This document shows, one piece after another, positions 1 to 12,177 of a stretch of DNA of 64,000 nucleotides; position 1 is the first letter of the stretch; each line of letters begins with the position of its first letter. Location: NCBI GenBank assembly GCA_036583965.1, contig JAZBQD010000014.1, positions 50,039,626-50,103,625 on the forward strand, in the 5' to 3' direction. The notes below the pieces were generated by a model. It was not told the origin of the DNA and did no database searches. It saw nothing but the letters and a program-made list of their open reading frames with translations. Source of the DNA: Prunella strophiata. Taxonomy: Eukaryota; Chordata; Aves; Passeriformes; Prunellidae. Position numbers and translations under genes: made by a program.

Positions 1-3000
1 GCAGCTGACAGCGTAAACCACAGATGTTATTCCATGGTTTGGTTTAATTGGAAGCTTTTAGTATGCACTCTAGAAAGATGGGAAAAGAGAACTGTTTTTC
101 ACAGTCATACCTGTTCTAGTTATGGAGTTTTTCACACTGGTACACACAGCAAGCCCTTTAAGGCCACTTCCAGCTTCAGGACAGTCAGAAGATAGGGGAG
201 GCCTTCTCAAGAATGACTGCCCAGCTCAGCATCCCTCAGAGTGAACTGGAGTGTAAAGGCAGCTCACACCACTCTGGTGACATTGGTCACAGGAGAAAAA
301 ATGTGCAGTTTAGTCCAAATATTATTTTTCCAAATTCTTGATTGTTTCTGGAGTCTGAAATCCAGTTTGAGATTACAAAATTTAAAAAAAAACAGTGTGG
401 GGGCTTGCTGTACTACACACAGATAAACACACATACAAACCTCCACCTTTCTCTCCACCCTCCCCTGTTAAAGTAGCTATCTTGCACATCAAAGGGTGAA
501 GGGTATTTTTGGTATATTCAAAAATCACTCAGGAGATGAACGAGCTTATTTGTTCCAAATGATGAAAGTTCAAAGTAGTTCATTTATGCTAACAGTTCAT
601 TAGTGTAGCCACTCATGTGTGCTAATCCCACTTATTAAGCCTCCCTGTGTTCTATTAATAATAATTTAGCTAAATGGGAGATGTTTCAACAAGAGTATTC
701 CTACTTTCATATATAATTATACTAGATATGGGTATAGTATCTTGATAATAATCTTCCTTTTCACAAAGCCTTTAATCTAAATAGAGCTTGGAGTTGCCAC
801 AACACACCTAGTGCTGCACAGGCTGCATTTGTCTGAAATACTGTTACTGAGCTCTCTGTACAGTGCTCACATCCAAAAATCCCCATGTGAGCAGATTAGC
901 AGTGGTAGCTCTCCCAAGCAGACAGAAACCTGTACAGCAGAAAAACACTGGAGTTGAACCCACAAAACCACTCATGCAACTTAATGGGCCTCAGGACCTT
1001 CAGGCAAGCTGTGGCAATGAAAAGAGGCAGCAAATGTTGCAAAAGCAATGGAGGACCTGAGTGTCCTGTTATTGCCTATGTGAGAGCTTCAGCTAGTACA
1101 CAAAAAGCAGCCATTTCCTTCTTCAGCTGTTTCCAGAAGTGAGCTAATTGTCTGTACCTTGAGAGATGATTTAGATAAGACAGTTAAGCCTTGGCAGCCA
1201 TGGTTGCCAGATCTGTTTGTAGGACCTGCCACAGCTTTGTTCACCTCTGCTATAAGTAGCCAATTTCTTTCATCACATCAGTAGACAACTTTATGCTTCT
1301 CTTTTCCAAGTCCAAGAATAGCCATTTCTTCCTCCTTTTCCATTAAAGCATCACATTTTTCCTTTCTCCCCAGCACATTTCTGCCATCTCATTGATGACA
1401 TCTCAGTTTCCACTCTCATACAGGGCAGCCCCACTTCCCCACACACAGCATTTACACAGCCAGTCCCCAAACCACACAGTGCAGAAAGCCTGCCTTTCTC
1501 TCCATCCTCCTATTTCTGGCTAATCAGACTACCTGCTTTCTCTCCCAGCTGTCTTACAAGTGCCCAAATCCTGCCCTGCCAAGCACCATAGCAGGATGAA
1601 AGATATCTCCTCATGTCCACCAGGGAAGAAGGAGGAGGCCAAATAGAAGCACACATGTTCCTAAGCTCATGGAAGGATTTAGTCTTTGACTGTGCATGGA
1701 CAACAGTCAGTCCTGCAGGGAGGACAGGCACTTATCTTCTCCCTCCTAAAGAGGGAATGTCTGCCCATCCCTGACCTCTGAGAGGCATAGAACTTACCTC
1801 AACCCATTAATCTTTCTCCAACAGCTAGACATCTGAAGGCAATATGGAATGAAACTCAACACTGTGCACTAACACTCCTTTGGGGATTTAGCTCCCAGCA
1901 GTTCCTGGAAGGTGGAAAACCAGGGAGAATATTCAGCTTGAAGATGATAACTGAGCACTTCTACCCTTGTATGGGCATCTGATCACACTCAAGATGCTTT
2001 ATGAATGAGTTCATGCTTACAGCTGTAAGTTCCCATCCAAGTCCTGAGGCCAATCTAACAGTACAGTGTACAGGTCATTGAGGTTCTCAGATTCTCCAAT
2101 ACCACTAAATGCCTACATTTAGGAACTTGAATTGAGCCCTCAGAGGTCTCCATGTATGGGAGTTTTCTGACTTCTCACAGTCAAATCCCAATTGAGCCAT
2201 GCAATGGCATTCAGAGAGATATTCAACATGTCCTGCAAACATTCACTGATATTTGGTCAGAACACACTGGCCAGTTCTCCTTGTCCTATAATGGGAGCAC
2301 AGTTATATTGGAGGCCCTTACATTTACATCTTTGCTTGCAAACTCCATCAAGACAAAACCCCATCAAGACAATATAAGACAGAACAACAGAACCCAGGAT
2401 TCAGCATGGGCTTTACAAGGATAACCACAAAATAAGGAAATTACTGATTCTGGTAGGAGAAAATAATGTAATCTGGCACTAAGGATTGACTCCAATTATT
2501 TTCCCAAATAATTTTATTCAATATTTCAAAACAGAGAAAGATCACAATAGAAGTCATAAACCAGGAAATCACATGGGTCTTCACACAGTACTGCTGATTC
2601 ATACTGCAAACTGGGAATGTTTCAGTTTGCTTGATCAAAGAAAAAAATACTTATTGACCAACTACCTGTACACACATGCAAGCATGTTTATGCTCCTCAT
2701 CAATATTTTCCCAAGCACATTCCCCCATCCTCCTCAATCCTTGCCTTTCTTCTCTGGTCTTCCTCTAGATAATAAACCACCCCTCAGTTCTTTTTCCCTC
2801 ATTTGTCTCAGTTTTACTATATATGTATTCAAATTTGGTGGTTTTGATAGTTACCTAGGTAGTCTTGACCTTACAAAAGTTTATTGATACTGTTACCTAG
2901 GCACTACTGACATTAAGATTTCCTCTCTCCAAAAGATGCCACTATTACCCTCCAATTATTGTGAATTTTGGTCAGCCCTCAACTCATGTAACTTACCCTT

Positions 3001-5040
3001 AACCAACTGTAAAACACAGCCAACCTTTACAGTACTATTTCTAACTTCTGACAGCTTCTCACTCTGCTATTCATTATGTCCCACAAAAAAATGTTTTGTG
3101 CCACATTCAATTAGCTGAACCTCAGGCCAGGGCTCTCTCATCTCCCTGCATACCTTACACTTGGCTGCTTAGCTTTCACTTAATTGGTGCCTAAACCTTA
3201 CCTTAATGATAAAACTTACTTAAGGATTTAGCTTTGTCCTGCAGTTTAGTTCCACGGACATGTTTACATTTTTTTTCAGATGCATTTTAAAATAAGCAAA
3301 TGACATTTGATAAAAGCATAACCTAATGGCACACCCTTTTATTGCAGTCAGAATATTTTGATGGTCTGATGGAAAACACCACTATTACCTTTTTTATCCC
3401 AGCATATGTAAATACACCACAGTTTCTGTCATCAGCCAGGGCCATACCATGTCATCAACAAGACCTCTAAAGGTCTCAACTGTGTGTGAAGAGTGAACCT
3501 ATAACAATGTAATCCAAAAGTGTCATTTGGCTCAGAGAAAGCAACCATTCTTTCTCCAGTGGCTAGTAGGTCCCCACAAAAGAGAAAAAGAGGACTGGTA
3601 CACAATACTTGCCCCAGGTAACCTGCAACCACTGACTAATCCTGAGTTCAGATTTACTAAGACTGATGGTACATATGCATTTAGTAACCTTCTAAACTCT
3701 TGTTGGCCAGTCCTCGAACTCTCTATACTCTAAACTCTATTTAGGGTTCTCTTTATGGAACTCTAAATACACTTGAATCCAGAACATCATTGCCAAGGAT
3801 TTTCACAGGCCTGAATCTAATCACTGAAAGAACTTTGGTGTTGGAGTCTTTTCAAACTTGGCTCGTGCTGGATTCATTTTCTGCCAGCAGCTCTTCCTGT
3901 TGGCCAAATGAGCAGCTCTTATCTATGCTCTCCATGGTCTGATCTGATCTACAGACCTTGGTCATGGGATGTCTCTCTTCCAGACTGAGGAATCTCAGAC
4001 TCTTTTTTCATCCCTCAAATGTATTCCTTCTTGTTCCCTAAACATAGAAGGCATCTCAGCTCATATTTGAGGCGTTCCTTGGAGAAGGTTGTTGCTCTTT
4101 GGAGAAGAAAATTTTGGTATTTGAAGGTGTGTGGTGATAAAAAAAATGCCAAACAACAGAACCTAAGGAGTAATTTTCTTTCAGTCAAAATTAGAAGCAT
4201 CAAACAGGGAGAGGATTTATAGAATGACATAAGTAATTATGTTCTCTGTTTTGTTCTCTATTATGAATATTTTTTGCCATTTTTTGACATCTACCAAGTA
4301 CTGAGCAAGACTTTTCATACAACTGTCCATCATAACCCCAAATACCAAATAGTGAGTGGCAAGAGTAATCTCAGATCTCATAATTTTCCTTTAAGATATA
4401 GAATTGTCTTCTATATATGGGTCATGTCTTTGGCATATATTAAATTTTTATACTTCAGTTACCACAGTTGATAAGCAGCTCTGAAGTTTTAGTAGCAAAC
4501 TAAGATAAGTCTATGATTTCTGATAATAGTTTGTTAAAATATCAGAAGTTTCTTTTTCTAACAACAGAGGATCTAAGATCCTAAAAGTCTTTACAATGGG
4601 ATGACTGCCAGAAATGCTTTTAGAACTAGGAAGGAACATTGTTTAACTATTCCTTTCCTTACTTGGGAAACTTGGGCATTTTGTTTCTATGTACAAGAAT
4701 CCAATATGTCTGCCTCTGTTTATTTTTCCTATCAATGAACTAGCAACATGTGGTACTGTCAAAACAAGGAAGATTTGTGAATTTATTTTGTGGATACCTT
4801 GAATACTGACAAATAGCTGCTATTTTTGATTTGGGCTTTGGCATATCAGCATACTTTTGTTGTCATTTCATTACTGTGTACTTTTATCCCCAGTTGAATA
4901 ATAGATTTCAAACATACTTATATTTTAAAACTATGATAATAATAGCAGTCATAATATGCAAATTAATTTCCATAATCTAAATAGCTCCTTACTCCAGCTA
5001 AAATTGAAACATATATTGTAAATGTGCTACAATTTTTATA

Positions 5041-5087
5041 AGAAAAAAAAAAAAAAACCAAAAAAAAAACCCCCCAAAAAACCCCCA
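5041..5087. repeat. A-rich tract with C runs
   Basis: Homopolymeric A runs are interrupted by CC and then C-rich runs. It is low-complexity sequence with no flanking element that I can recognise. Similar A-rich tracts with C interruptions occur at 62736-62796. Confidence 0.8.
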
Positions 5088-5343
5088 GGAATAAAATTAT
5101 AAACATGCATTTAAGAAAAAAAAACTTCCCATGCCTCATTATCCAGCAGTGAACTATTCCTACCATTCAATATGCATTATTTGAAACCTCCTCTGTGCAG
5201 CATCATCAACAATGTTTACCAGAGCATGATGATTATGACAAATTTTTCCAGGGAGTTCATATCTATTGTGGTTGTAGGTCAGCACTTGCTGTAAGAAGAA
5301 TGCCACCAAATTCACAAATAAAAGAGAAAAAAAATTATAAATG

Positions 5344-5351
5344 TGACGTCA
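5344..5351. promoter_or_regulatory. Full palindromic CRE motif TGACGTCA
   Basis: An exact 8-bp cAMP-response element (CREB/ATF consensus) lies 7.5 kb upstream of the PTPRZ1 start codon. CpG-containing motifs are scarce in this AT-rich stretch, so an intact one stands out. Function is not shown by sequence alone; chance occurrence remains possible. Confidence 0.3.
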
Positions 5352-5450
5352 GCATAGAAAACACTGTTTGATAAGATCTGTGAATATGCCAGGCTTGCTT
5401 TTGGCTGGAATTGACCTAGTAGATCTCAGTTTAATGGATTTTTCCAGGGA

Positions 5451-5496
5451 AATTTATTTATTTATTTATTTGTTTGTTTGTTTGTTTGTTTATTAT
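5451..5496. repeat. Compound (ATTT)n(GTTT)n microsatellite
   Basis: About five ATTT units run directly into about five GTTT units. It is a simple tetranucleotide compound repeat. Confidence 0.9.
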
Positions 5497-6738
5497 TTAC
5501 CATTAAATGGTCTATTATTAAAGCCTGCTGCATATAGTAGGAATGGGGTTTACTCTGCATGATGAACTGTTTAAGTCTATGCATGCCTTTAATACATAGC
5601 TTAAGCATGCCCTGAAGTTTTGCATTTTGGATTGATGTTTTTGAAAGTATACGTTTTGGTTTTGTTTGTCCAAATTTCCTGTCAGGATGCACATTATCTT
5701 TAAAAGAAGGCAGCAGAAAAAGAGCCTTTTAATCATCAACACCACTGAAAACAGTGCCTTATTCTGCAGTTACTGACTGAGAGAATTTTCTTCACTGGCA
5801 CAGAAAATGCCTCTTTACACTCTCTAATGAGAGCTTTACCAGCAGTAAGAGCGGGAGGGGAAAGGGACTTGTGAAATTGTAGGCACAGCTCACTGCTTGG
5901 CTGACATGAAGGGACAGTGGGTGCCTTATGTATCTCCAAGTGGAGGGCCAAATGCAGTGCCTGGGTAGGCTGCAGAGGAGCTGGGAGAGGCTCTGCATGC
6001 TGCCCTCTGTCCCCAGCAGTAAGGCAGCCCTGCTTCTACCTGGCCTTCCATAGAAAATTGAACAAAAGTTAATGTGACCTGCCAGGAGGTCACATTACCT
6101 TGTGTTTGGAGACTGGGAGAGAATTGGATGTTAAATAATTCACTCCTTCCCACTCTTCATTTATCATTTCAGGATTCAGCCTTATCTGTCTCTGTGGGAA
6201 ACTACTGTGTTGCTAACAGGTAACCAGGCAGTGGGATGATATGATAGTGTGGTCAAAGCTGTACTTTCTGTTTCCAGTTTTACATTTAATAATCCAAGCA
6301 GAAATTAATAGGGATGTTAAACAGGAGTATGAAATATTATTTTCATTTCCTCCTTCCATTTCTTTGCTCCACAGCAGGATGGAAGATAACCAAATGTCCC
6401 TAGAGGCATATCCATTTGTCTAAAACATAGGAAGAGATTTGCAACTGGAGTAAGAACATTTTTACAACATGGCCATGGCTCCCACAGAGATGAAAATATA
6501 GTCAGAAACTCAGCCAGTGGTGCATCTTTCTTCACAGAGAAGTTTGTGCATAGAAAAGACAGAATCAACCTTCAATAAACATGCTGGAAACACTTGTTCA
6601 TAAGAGGTGTTGAGTAGTAGCAGTGGGTGTCAAGCAGTAGTGTTGAGTGCTACATAACAGAGAGGTAAATTGTGATCAAACAGCCAAAAACAAGCATGAA
6701 GGAAATGTAGATAAATTTGACTCAGTGTTCATGTATGA

Positions 6739-6758
6739 GTGTGTGTGTGTGTGTGTGT
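6739..6758. repeat. (GT)10 microsatellite
   Basis: Ten uninterrupted GT dinucleotides are followed by an AT-alternating stretch. It is a likely polymorphic marker. Confidence 0.95.
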
Positions 6759-7602
6759 ATAAATATATATAAAAATGTTCAAAATTTGCCTTTCACTCCA
6801 TCATTGCTTACTTCTCTCACTCGATAACTGCTCTGCTCCAATACATAGTGGGGTTAGAAGGTCATTCTTCAGCAGGAACCAGGAACTGTTAGTTAAGGAA
6901 CTTAAGTGCTGTTTTGGCACTTAAAGAATCAGCTTGGCAAAGACTGGTTTTGCCAAAAAAGACAGAGTTGGTAGGGGGATGTGTTTATTTCCCAATCACC
7001 TGGTAAAGCTGGGAGAAACCAACATGTAAGATTTCTAGTCCATAAACCTTTGCTTTGCTTTGCCAGAAGACATGGTGTTGAAGCCTTTTCCATGCCTAGG
7101 ACAGACAGACAGCTGTCTGAAAAAAACTGGTTTAAACCTTGCTTTTTTTAGTGTGTCTAACAGTTCAGCTTTTTTCAACTAATTCTTACAGGGAAGTAAA
7201 ATAATAAAACCAGATTATGTGACTAGACTTTGTCTCTCACACAACCCTTCCAAGAGTCTGATGGCACCTGGCTGCTGTCAAACTGTCAAGTTTTGATCTT
7301 TTTCTGAGAGGAAAATATATACATGTATTGCCATTTTGCTTAGCTTTGAAAACCAAATTGGGTTACATCTTCTCTTTTAGGAAAGGAACAAAAAAGGGCT
7401 TTAAAGTCATCATTTTTCTTGTCTTTTTGTGTTCTTGGAGGCATATGAATTGGGAAAGTAATGCCTCAGACCAATTTAAATTTGGATTTTGGTTTTGTAT
7501 CATGTATCTGAATGATATTCCTAATGATGGTAGTGACAGACACTGCCAGGACAACACATGTTTTAACACTCCTTTTTAATATTTTGAATTTACATGTGAG
7601 AA

Positions 7603-7762
7603 AGAAGAGAAGAGAAGAGAAGAGAAGAGAAGAGAAGAGAAGAGAAGAGAAGAGAAGAGAAGAGAAGAGAAGAGAAGAGAAGAGAAGAGAAGAGAAGAGA
7701 AGAGAAGAGAAGAGAAGAGAAGAGAAGAGAAGAGAAGAGAAGAGAAGAGAAGAGAAGAGAAG
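7603..7762 (+). repeat. (AGAAG)32 pentanucleotide array
   Basis: Thirty-two in-phase AGAAG units span 160 bp with no interruption seen. The strand is pure purine (pure pyrimidine on the other). The unit contains no stop codon in any frame on either strand, so open frames of 60-100 codons appear on both strands; these are not genes. The unit is mirror-symmetric, so the tract could form intramolecular triplex (H-DNA). Confidence 0.97.
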
Positions 7763-7789
7763 CTGCATGTAAACCCAAAAATTGATTTG

Positions 7790-8240
7790 ACAAATATCAA
7801 AGACATTATTGAAAAGGAAAACAAGAAAAGAAGATAAATGCTACAAGAAACTGACATTATTAAACTCTCATAAAGCACTCAGAGGTAGAAAAAAAATTAA
7901 AAGCTGAAGGAACCATGGAATGACTCATTCTGGAAATTAACAAGGTTGTCACAATAAAAAGGAAACTACAGTATCAACACTGAGAAAAAGTTCATTTAGC
8001 CTGATAAAAAATGCTGAAATTGATAAAAAAGAGCAGATTTTAAGAAAATATTTAACATCAGGTGGGAAAAGAAAGCTGAACATTAAAGAAGATTGAAAAC
8101 AAAAGGAAAGGCCTTTCAAAAGGAGAAAAGTTTCAAACAGAAACAAAACAGGGAACAGTTTCTCATCAAGATTTGCTAATATTTCATAAAAGTACAAGTA
8201 GAAATATTGTGTACTAAAAAAAAAAAGCTTTATGAAAATC
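7790..8240. other. A-rich, strand-asymmetric segment beside the AGAAG array
   Basis: The + strand here is unusually rich in A and in AAG/GAA runs for about 450 bp, continuing the purine bias of the neighbouring array without its periodicity. I tried reading it as a degraded coding sequence; the + frames contain many stops and no family is recognisable. It may be decayed older array sequence or an A-rich retroposed fragment. Confidence 0.35.
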
Positions 8241-10285
8241 CCCAACATATCTACAATACAGTATAGTGAGGAAAATAAGTCACATTTTCATTGCTAAGTC
8301 ATCAATAAGAATAGTAATTTTTAAAGAAAAAGAAATCTGCAATGTTAGCTACAAGTCCATTTCATATCTGCTTGCTCCCTGTGACATGTTCTGGGTTATT
8401 TATACTTCATAGAGGAGAGAGAGGAAGCAGCAATACAAATCATGTTTTGATCTAGTTACTTATTTTCTTTAAACTTTTGTTTATTTACAAATTAATTTCT
8501 GTGAATTTGGCTTGTCACAGTACAAGCTAAAATATCATGAACTGACAGCTGAAGGCAAAGATGAAGTGTCACCCTAGAACAGCCAAGTGCTTCCTATACC
8601 ATAGAGAGCTCTCTCCCCAGCCATTCCTCAGTTCAAGAACCAGAAGGGAATTGTAGTACTTGGCCTCTGTCCCATGTACTTTCTAAACCACTGACACCTA
8701 TTCAAAGCAGCTGTAAAGTATCATCACAACAGGATATTATAATTTAATTCTTATTCTGACCAGCTATGCACACACACTGAAAGGCCAGAGATGAACCTTC
8801 TAATCCATCCTAATTATCTCTGTATTACAGGCTGTAAAACTGCAGATGAGCTGTTTAGTGTAGGCATCTGTGGCCATGTTTTAAGGAGACTATATTTTGA
8901 TGTAAAGGTTTGAAATTATGGAGAGTCTAACACATTCACTGGTGATCTGTCTTAAGTGTTTATCATTCACCTCATAAAATATTATAGTGTATTACCTACT
9001 GAAAGTTAACTATCAGCATAATGACCATGTCAGTCCAGATTCTCCCTGTGTAGTAATTTACTGTGGAAAACTAGGAAACAGTAGTGCCCTCTGTGCATGC
9101 TGTCCTTACCCTTCATTGTGGATGTGTTCATGATGGGTAAGTTACTCATAGCATAAATAAAATGGAATTCTTAAAGGAACCCTGTCACACAGGAATACCC
9201 TGACCTATGCAAAGCTTTTCCAGCATGTACCTGGGCAGCTAATCATGTTAGCAGCTGTTAAAGGCAGTCCTTTAGTCTTGTCAGACAGTGACAAACCAGG
9301 AAGCAGCTGGCCACAGCTGAGCACCTAAAAAGTCATCAAACTGCTCAAAAGTTGGTTCCAACATGGATAGAGGAGGAACCTGGAAGTTGCTGCAAGCTTA
9401 TGCATACTTAGAAGCAGCACAACTGAGTTACATCTACCTATCATCTTGAGAGAAAAGCCAAGCAGAGGTATAGTCTGAGAGCCAGGCATTACTGCAGGCT
9501 CTGGCTTTATACTGTACATTACAATGATATATTGTATATTACAATTTGTTGTATATTACTATAATACCTATGCATACTGCTATGCAATATTGTGTTATTC
9601 TTACTCCTACTGAGAAACAAAGCCAATTGCAAAATGGTGTTGGAGCTGGAGTTTATCTCAAATATATTAACTATTATCTTGTCTTCCATATGTGTACCAG
9701 TGTGTTCGTGCATGCTTGTCTGTGCATAGGTTTGGAAGTCACTACAGCTTTTTCCTGGCATTTATGTTCATTCAATAACATGAAAATCAGCTGATTAAAA
9801 TCTTTAACATTTTCCCTTAGGACAATCCTAAAATAGTTTTTTAATGGTGGAGCTCAGCACATGAAGCTGTTTTCTTCCCATGATGCCTAAACTCCATTTA
9901 ACATGAACTGTCACTCAAGTTAAGTTTTCTCCTAATGAACCAACCTCTATTGTATTTACAGTGTAGTACCCTGAAAGATGCTGACCTTGCATGAGAAGAG
10001 ACATCTGCAGTCTGCTTTCAAAATACAATTGACTGCTTGAGCATCTTGGCACTTTCTCCTCTAACTTTTGTTCACTCTGAAATTTCTACTTTGCTTAACG
10101 TCAAGATAGCACACTAACATCCCCAAAAGACAGGTAGAGCAGGTGGAAATTGAAATGAGAAACACACACGGCAGGGTTGTTTTTGCCTTCTTTGAAGGAC
10201 AAGCTGGCAGATGCAGCCCCTGTGCCTGAGGACTGAGAGGTAGAGCAGGGTACCTATAAAGCACCAAGTGTTTTTACACTTAAGT

Positions 10286-10658
10286 TGCCCACCCCCGCCG
10301 GGTCGGGCTGGCGTGCAGGGCAAGGGGGGCTCAGCTGGGGCTCTGCACCAGGCCCACGCGTGCTGCTCTGCATCCCCCCGGCCCGGTGTCCGGCACTTCC
10401 CAATACGCGGGACCTGGTGGTTGTTTGCCTTCTGGTTTGAGTGGGTTTTGCTTTCTTTTTTTTTTTTTTCTGGTCTTGTTTGACTTCCCCGCAAAAACGG
10501 TGCCAGTGCCTGCGCCCTGACCCACTTCTCCGTCGGATAATGATATTCCGCGGCTCCAGCCCCTTCCCCCCGCTGGCCACTCCAGTTCCCAGGGAACACG
10601 CAACCCCTCCGGTTCCCGGGGCAGGGAGGCAACCGGCAAACGGCACCTCCTTGGAGGC
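10286..10658 (+). repeat. Direct repeat, left copy (A)
   Basis: This 373-bp GC-rich block is repeated at 11274-11641. Alignment by eye shows no substitutions, only seven one-base differences, all in homopolymer runs (GG/G three times, T14/T13, T3/T4, C4/C3, C6/C5). The net difference of five bases matches the length difference between copies. The copy ends at TTGGAGGC, directly against the heptamer array. It includes a T14 run and no credible gene. Confidence 0.95.
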
Positions 10659-10661
10659 CCC

Positions 10662-11158
10662 GAGCCCCGAGCCCCGAGCCCCGAGCCCCGAGCCCCGAGC
10701 CCCGAGCCCCGAGCCCCGAGCCCCGAGCCCCGAGCCCCGAGCCCCGAGCCCCGAGCCCCGAGCCCCGAGCCCCGAGCCCCGAGCCCCGAGCCCCGAGCCC
10801 CGAGCCCCGAGCCCCGAGCCCCGAGCCCCGAGCCCCGAGCCCCGAGCCCCGAGCCCCGAGCCCCGAGCCCCGAGCCCCGAGCCCCGAGCCCCGAGCCCCG
10901 AGCCCCGAGCCCCGAGCCCCGAGCCCCGAGCCCCGAGCCCCGAGCCCCGAGCCCCGAGCCCCGAGCCCCGAGCCCCGAGCCCCGAGCCCCGAGCCCCGAG
11001 CCCCGAGCCCCGAGCCCCGAGCCCCGAGCCCCGAGCCCCGAGCCCCGAGCCCCGAGCCCCGAGCCCCGAGCCCCGAGCCCCGAGCCCCGAGCCCCGAGCC
11101 CCGAGCCCCGAGCCCCGAGCCCCGAGCCCCGAGCCCCGAGCCCCGAGCCCCGAGCCCC
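10662..11158 (+). repeat. Perfect 71-copy GAGCCCC heptamer array
   Basis: GAGCCCC repeats occupy 497 bp, which is exactly 71 units. The phase is kept across every 60-base row, so I see no net indel and no variant unit. The complement is (GGGGCTC)n: four-G tracts separated by 3-nt loops, an ideal G-quadruplex pattern on the minus strand. Seven is not a multiple of three and the unit has no stop in any frame, so all six frames stay open and give a cyclic heptapeptide (EPRAPSP on +, GSGLGAR on -). These 289-366-codon open frames are repeat artefacts, not proteins. The array lies about 1.7-2.2 kb 5' of the PTPRZ1 start codon. Confidence 0.98.
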
Positions 11159-11273
11159 CCAAAATCTCTTGTGTTTGTCAGGGGTGTTTCCAGCCCCCAC
11201 TTATCTTTTCCCATGAGAGTTCAGCTCGGCGCGGGAAGGCCGTGGGAAGGCAGGCGCAACTCAGAGGGCAGGG

Positions 11274-11641
11274 TGCCCACCCCCGCCGGGTCGGGCTGCG
11301 TGCAGGGCAAGGGGGGCTCAGCTGGGGCTCTGCACCAGGCCCACGCGTGCTGCTCTGCATCCCCCCGGCCCGGTGTCCGGCACTTCCCAATACGCGGGAC
11401 CTGGTGGTTGTTTGCCTTCTGGTTTGAGTGGGTTTTGCTTTCTTTTTTTTTTTTTCTGGTCTTGTTTTGACTTCCCGCAAAAACGGTGCCAGTGCCTGCG
11501 CCCTGACCCACTTCTCCGTCGGATAATGATATTCCGCGGCTCCAGCCCCTTCCCCCGCTGCCACTCCAGTTCCCAGGGAACACGCAACCCCTCCGGTTCC
11601 CGGGGCAGGGAGCAACCGGCAAACGGCACCTCCTTGGAGGC
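11274..11641 (+). repeat. Direct repeat, right copy (B)
   Basis: This 368-bp block matches 10286-10658. It is separated from the array by about 115 bp of unique sequence and continues after TTGGAGGC into unique GC-rich promoter DNA instead of the heptamer array. The duplicated unit could therefore be described as copy A plus array plus spacer, with the second copy lacking the array. Confidence 0.95.
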
Positions 11642-12177
11642 GGCTCCGCTCCCAGCGCCCGCTCCCGTTCCCACGGCTGCCGGCTGCCCATCGCGGTGCG
11701 CGCCCCGCAACCGGGCCCGACCCCGACCCCCGAGCCCCAAGCCACGACCCCCGAGCCCCGGCGGCACGGCCCGGAGCCATCGCTTCCATCGCGGTGCTTC
11801 CCCCGCCCGCTGCGCTCCGGGTGCCGCAGGTTGCACCGACCGGCCGCGCACCTCGCTGACCTCGGAGACCCCAAGAAGCACAGAGACAGCCCCCCGTCTC
11901 CGTGTCATATAAAGAAAGATCTTGTTAAAGAAATAAACTTTTCTTCCCACGGCAAGGGGAGGCTGGCGGTGTCTGGGGGGGCTGCTCCCGCGCGGGGCTG
12001 CTCTCCCTCCGCCAGCGCCGGAGCTGCGTCCCAGTCTTAGACCCCGGGGCCACGCTCTGCCCGGGGCGGTGTGAATCCCTCTCGGTCCCCAGGCCCTCGT
12101 TCCCTCCCTCCTGCTTTTTAGGAGGGGCGGCAGGGTTCTGTTCCTCCCGCCCGCGGGTGCGCGCCACCGCACTCGCC

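Larger units (their letters stand above)
1..10285. other. Upstream intergenic DNA, no gene recognised
   Basis: This AT-rich stretch lies 5' of PTPRZ1. I see only short open frames of fewer than about 135 codons, with no family resemblance, splice context or codon bias. It holds scattered simple repeats, which are listed separately, and nothing else that I can identify. In other amniotes the region upstream of PTPRZ1 is a long gene-poor interval before FAM3C, so absence of genes fits; that neighbourhood is established knowledge and is not visible here. Confidence 0.7.

Noticed and set aside
7466..7878. Open frames with Leu/Phe/Ser or Arg/Glu/Lys repeats
   Set aside because: They are translations of the AGAAG array, which has no stop on either strand.
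10114..11427. Open frames of 289-366 codons on both strands over the heptamer array
   Set aside because: GAGCCCC has no stop in any of six frames and 7 is coprime to 3, so all frames stay open with the same cyclic heptapeptide. Flanking parts show no domain, splice context or codon bias.
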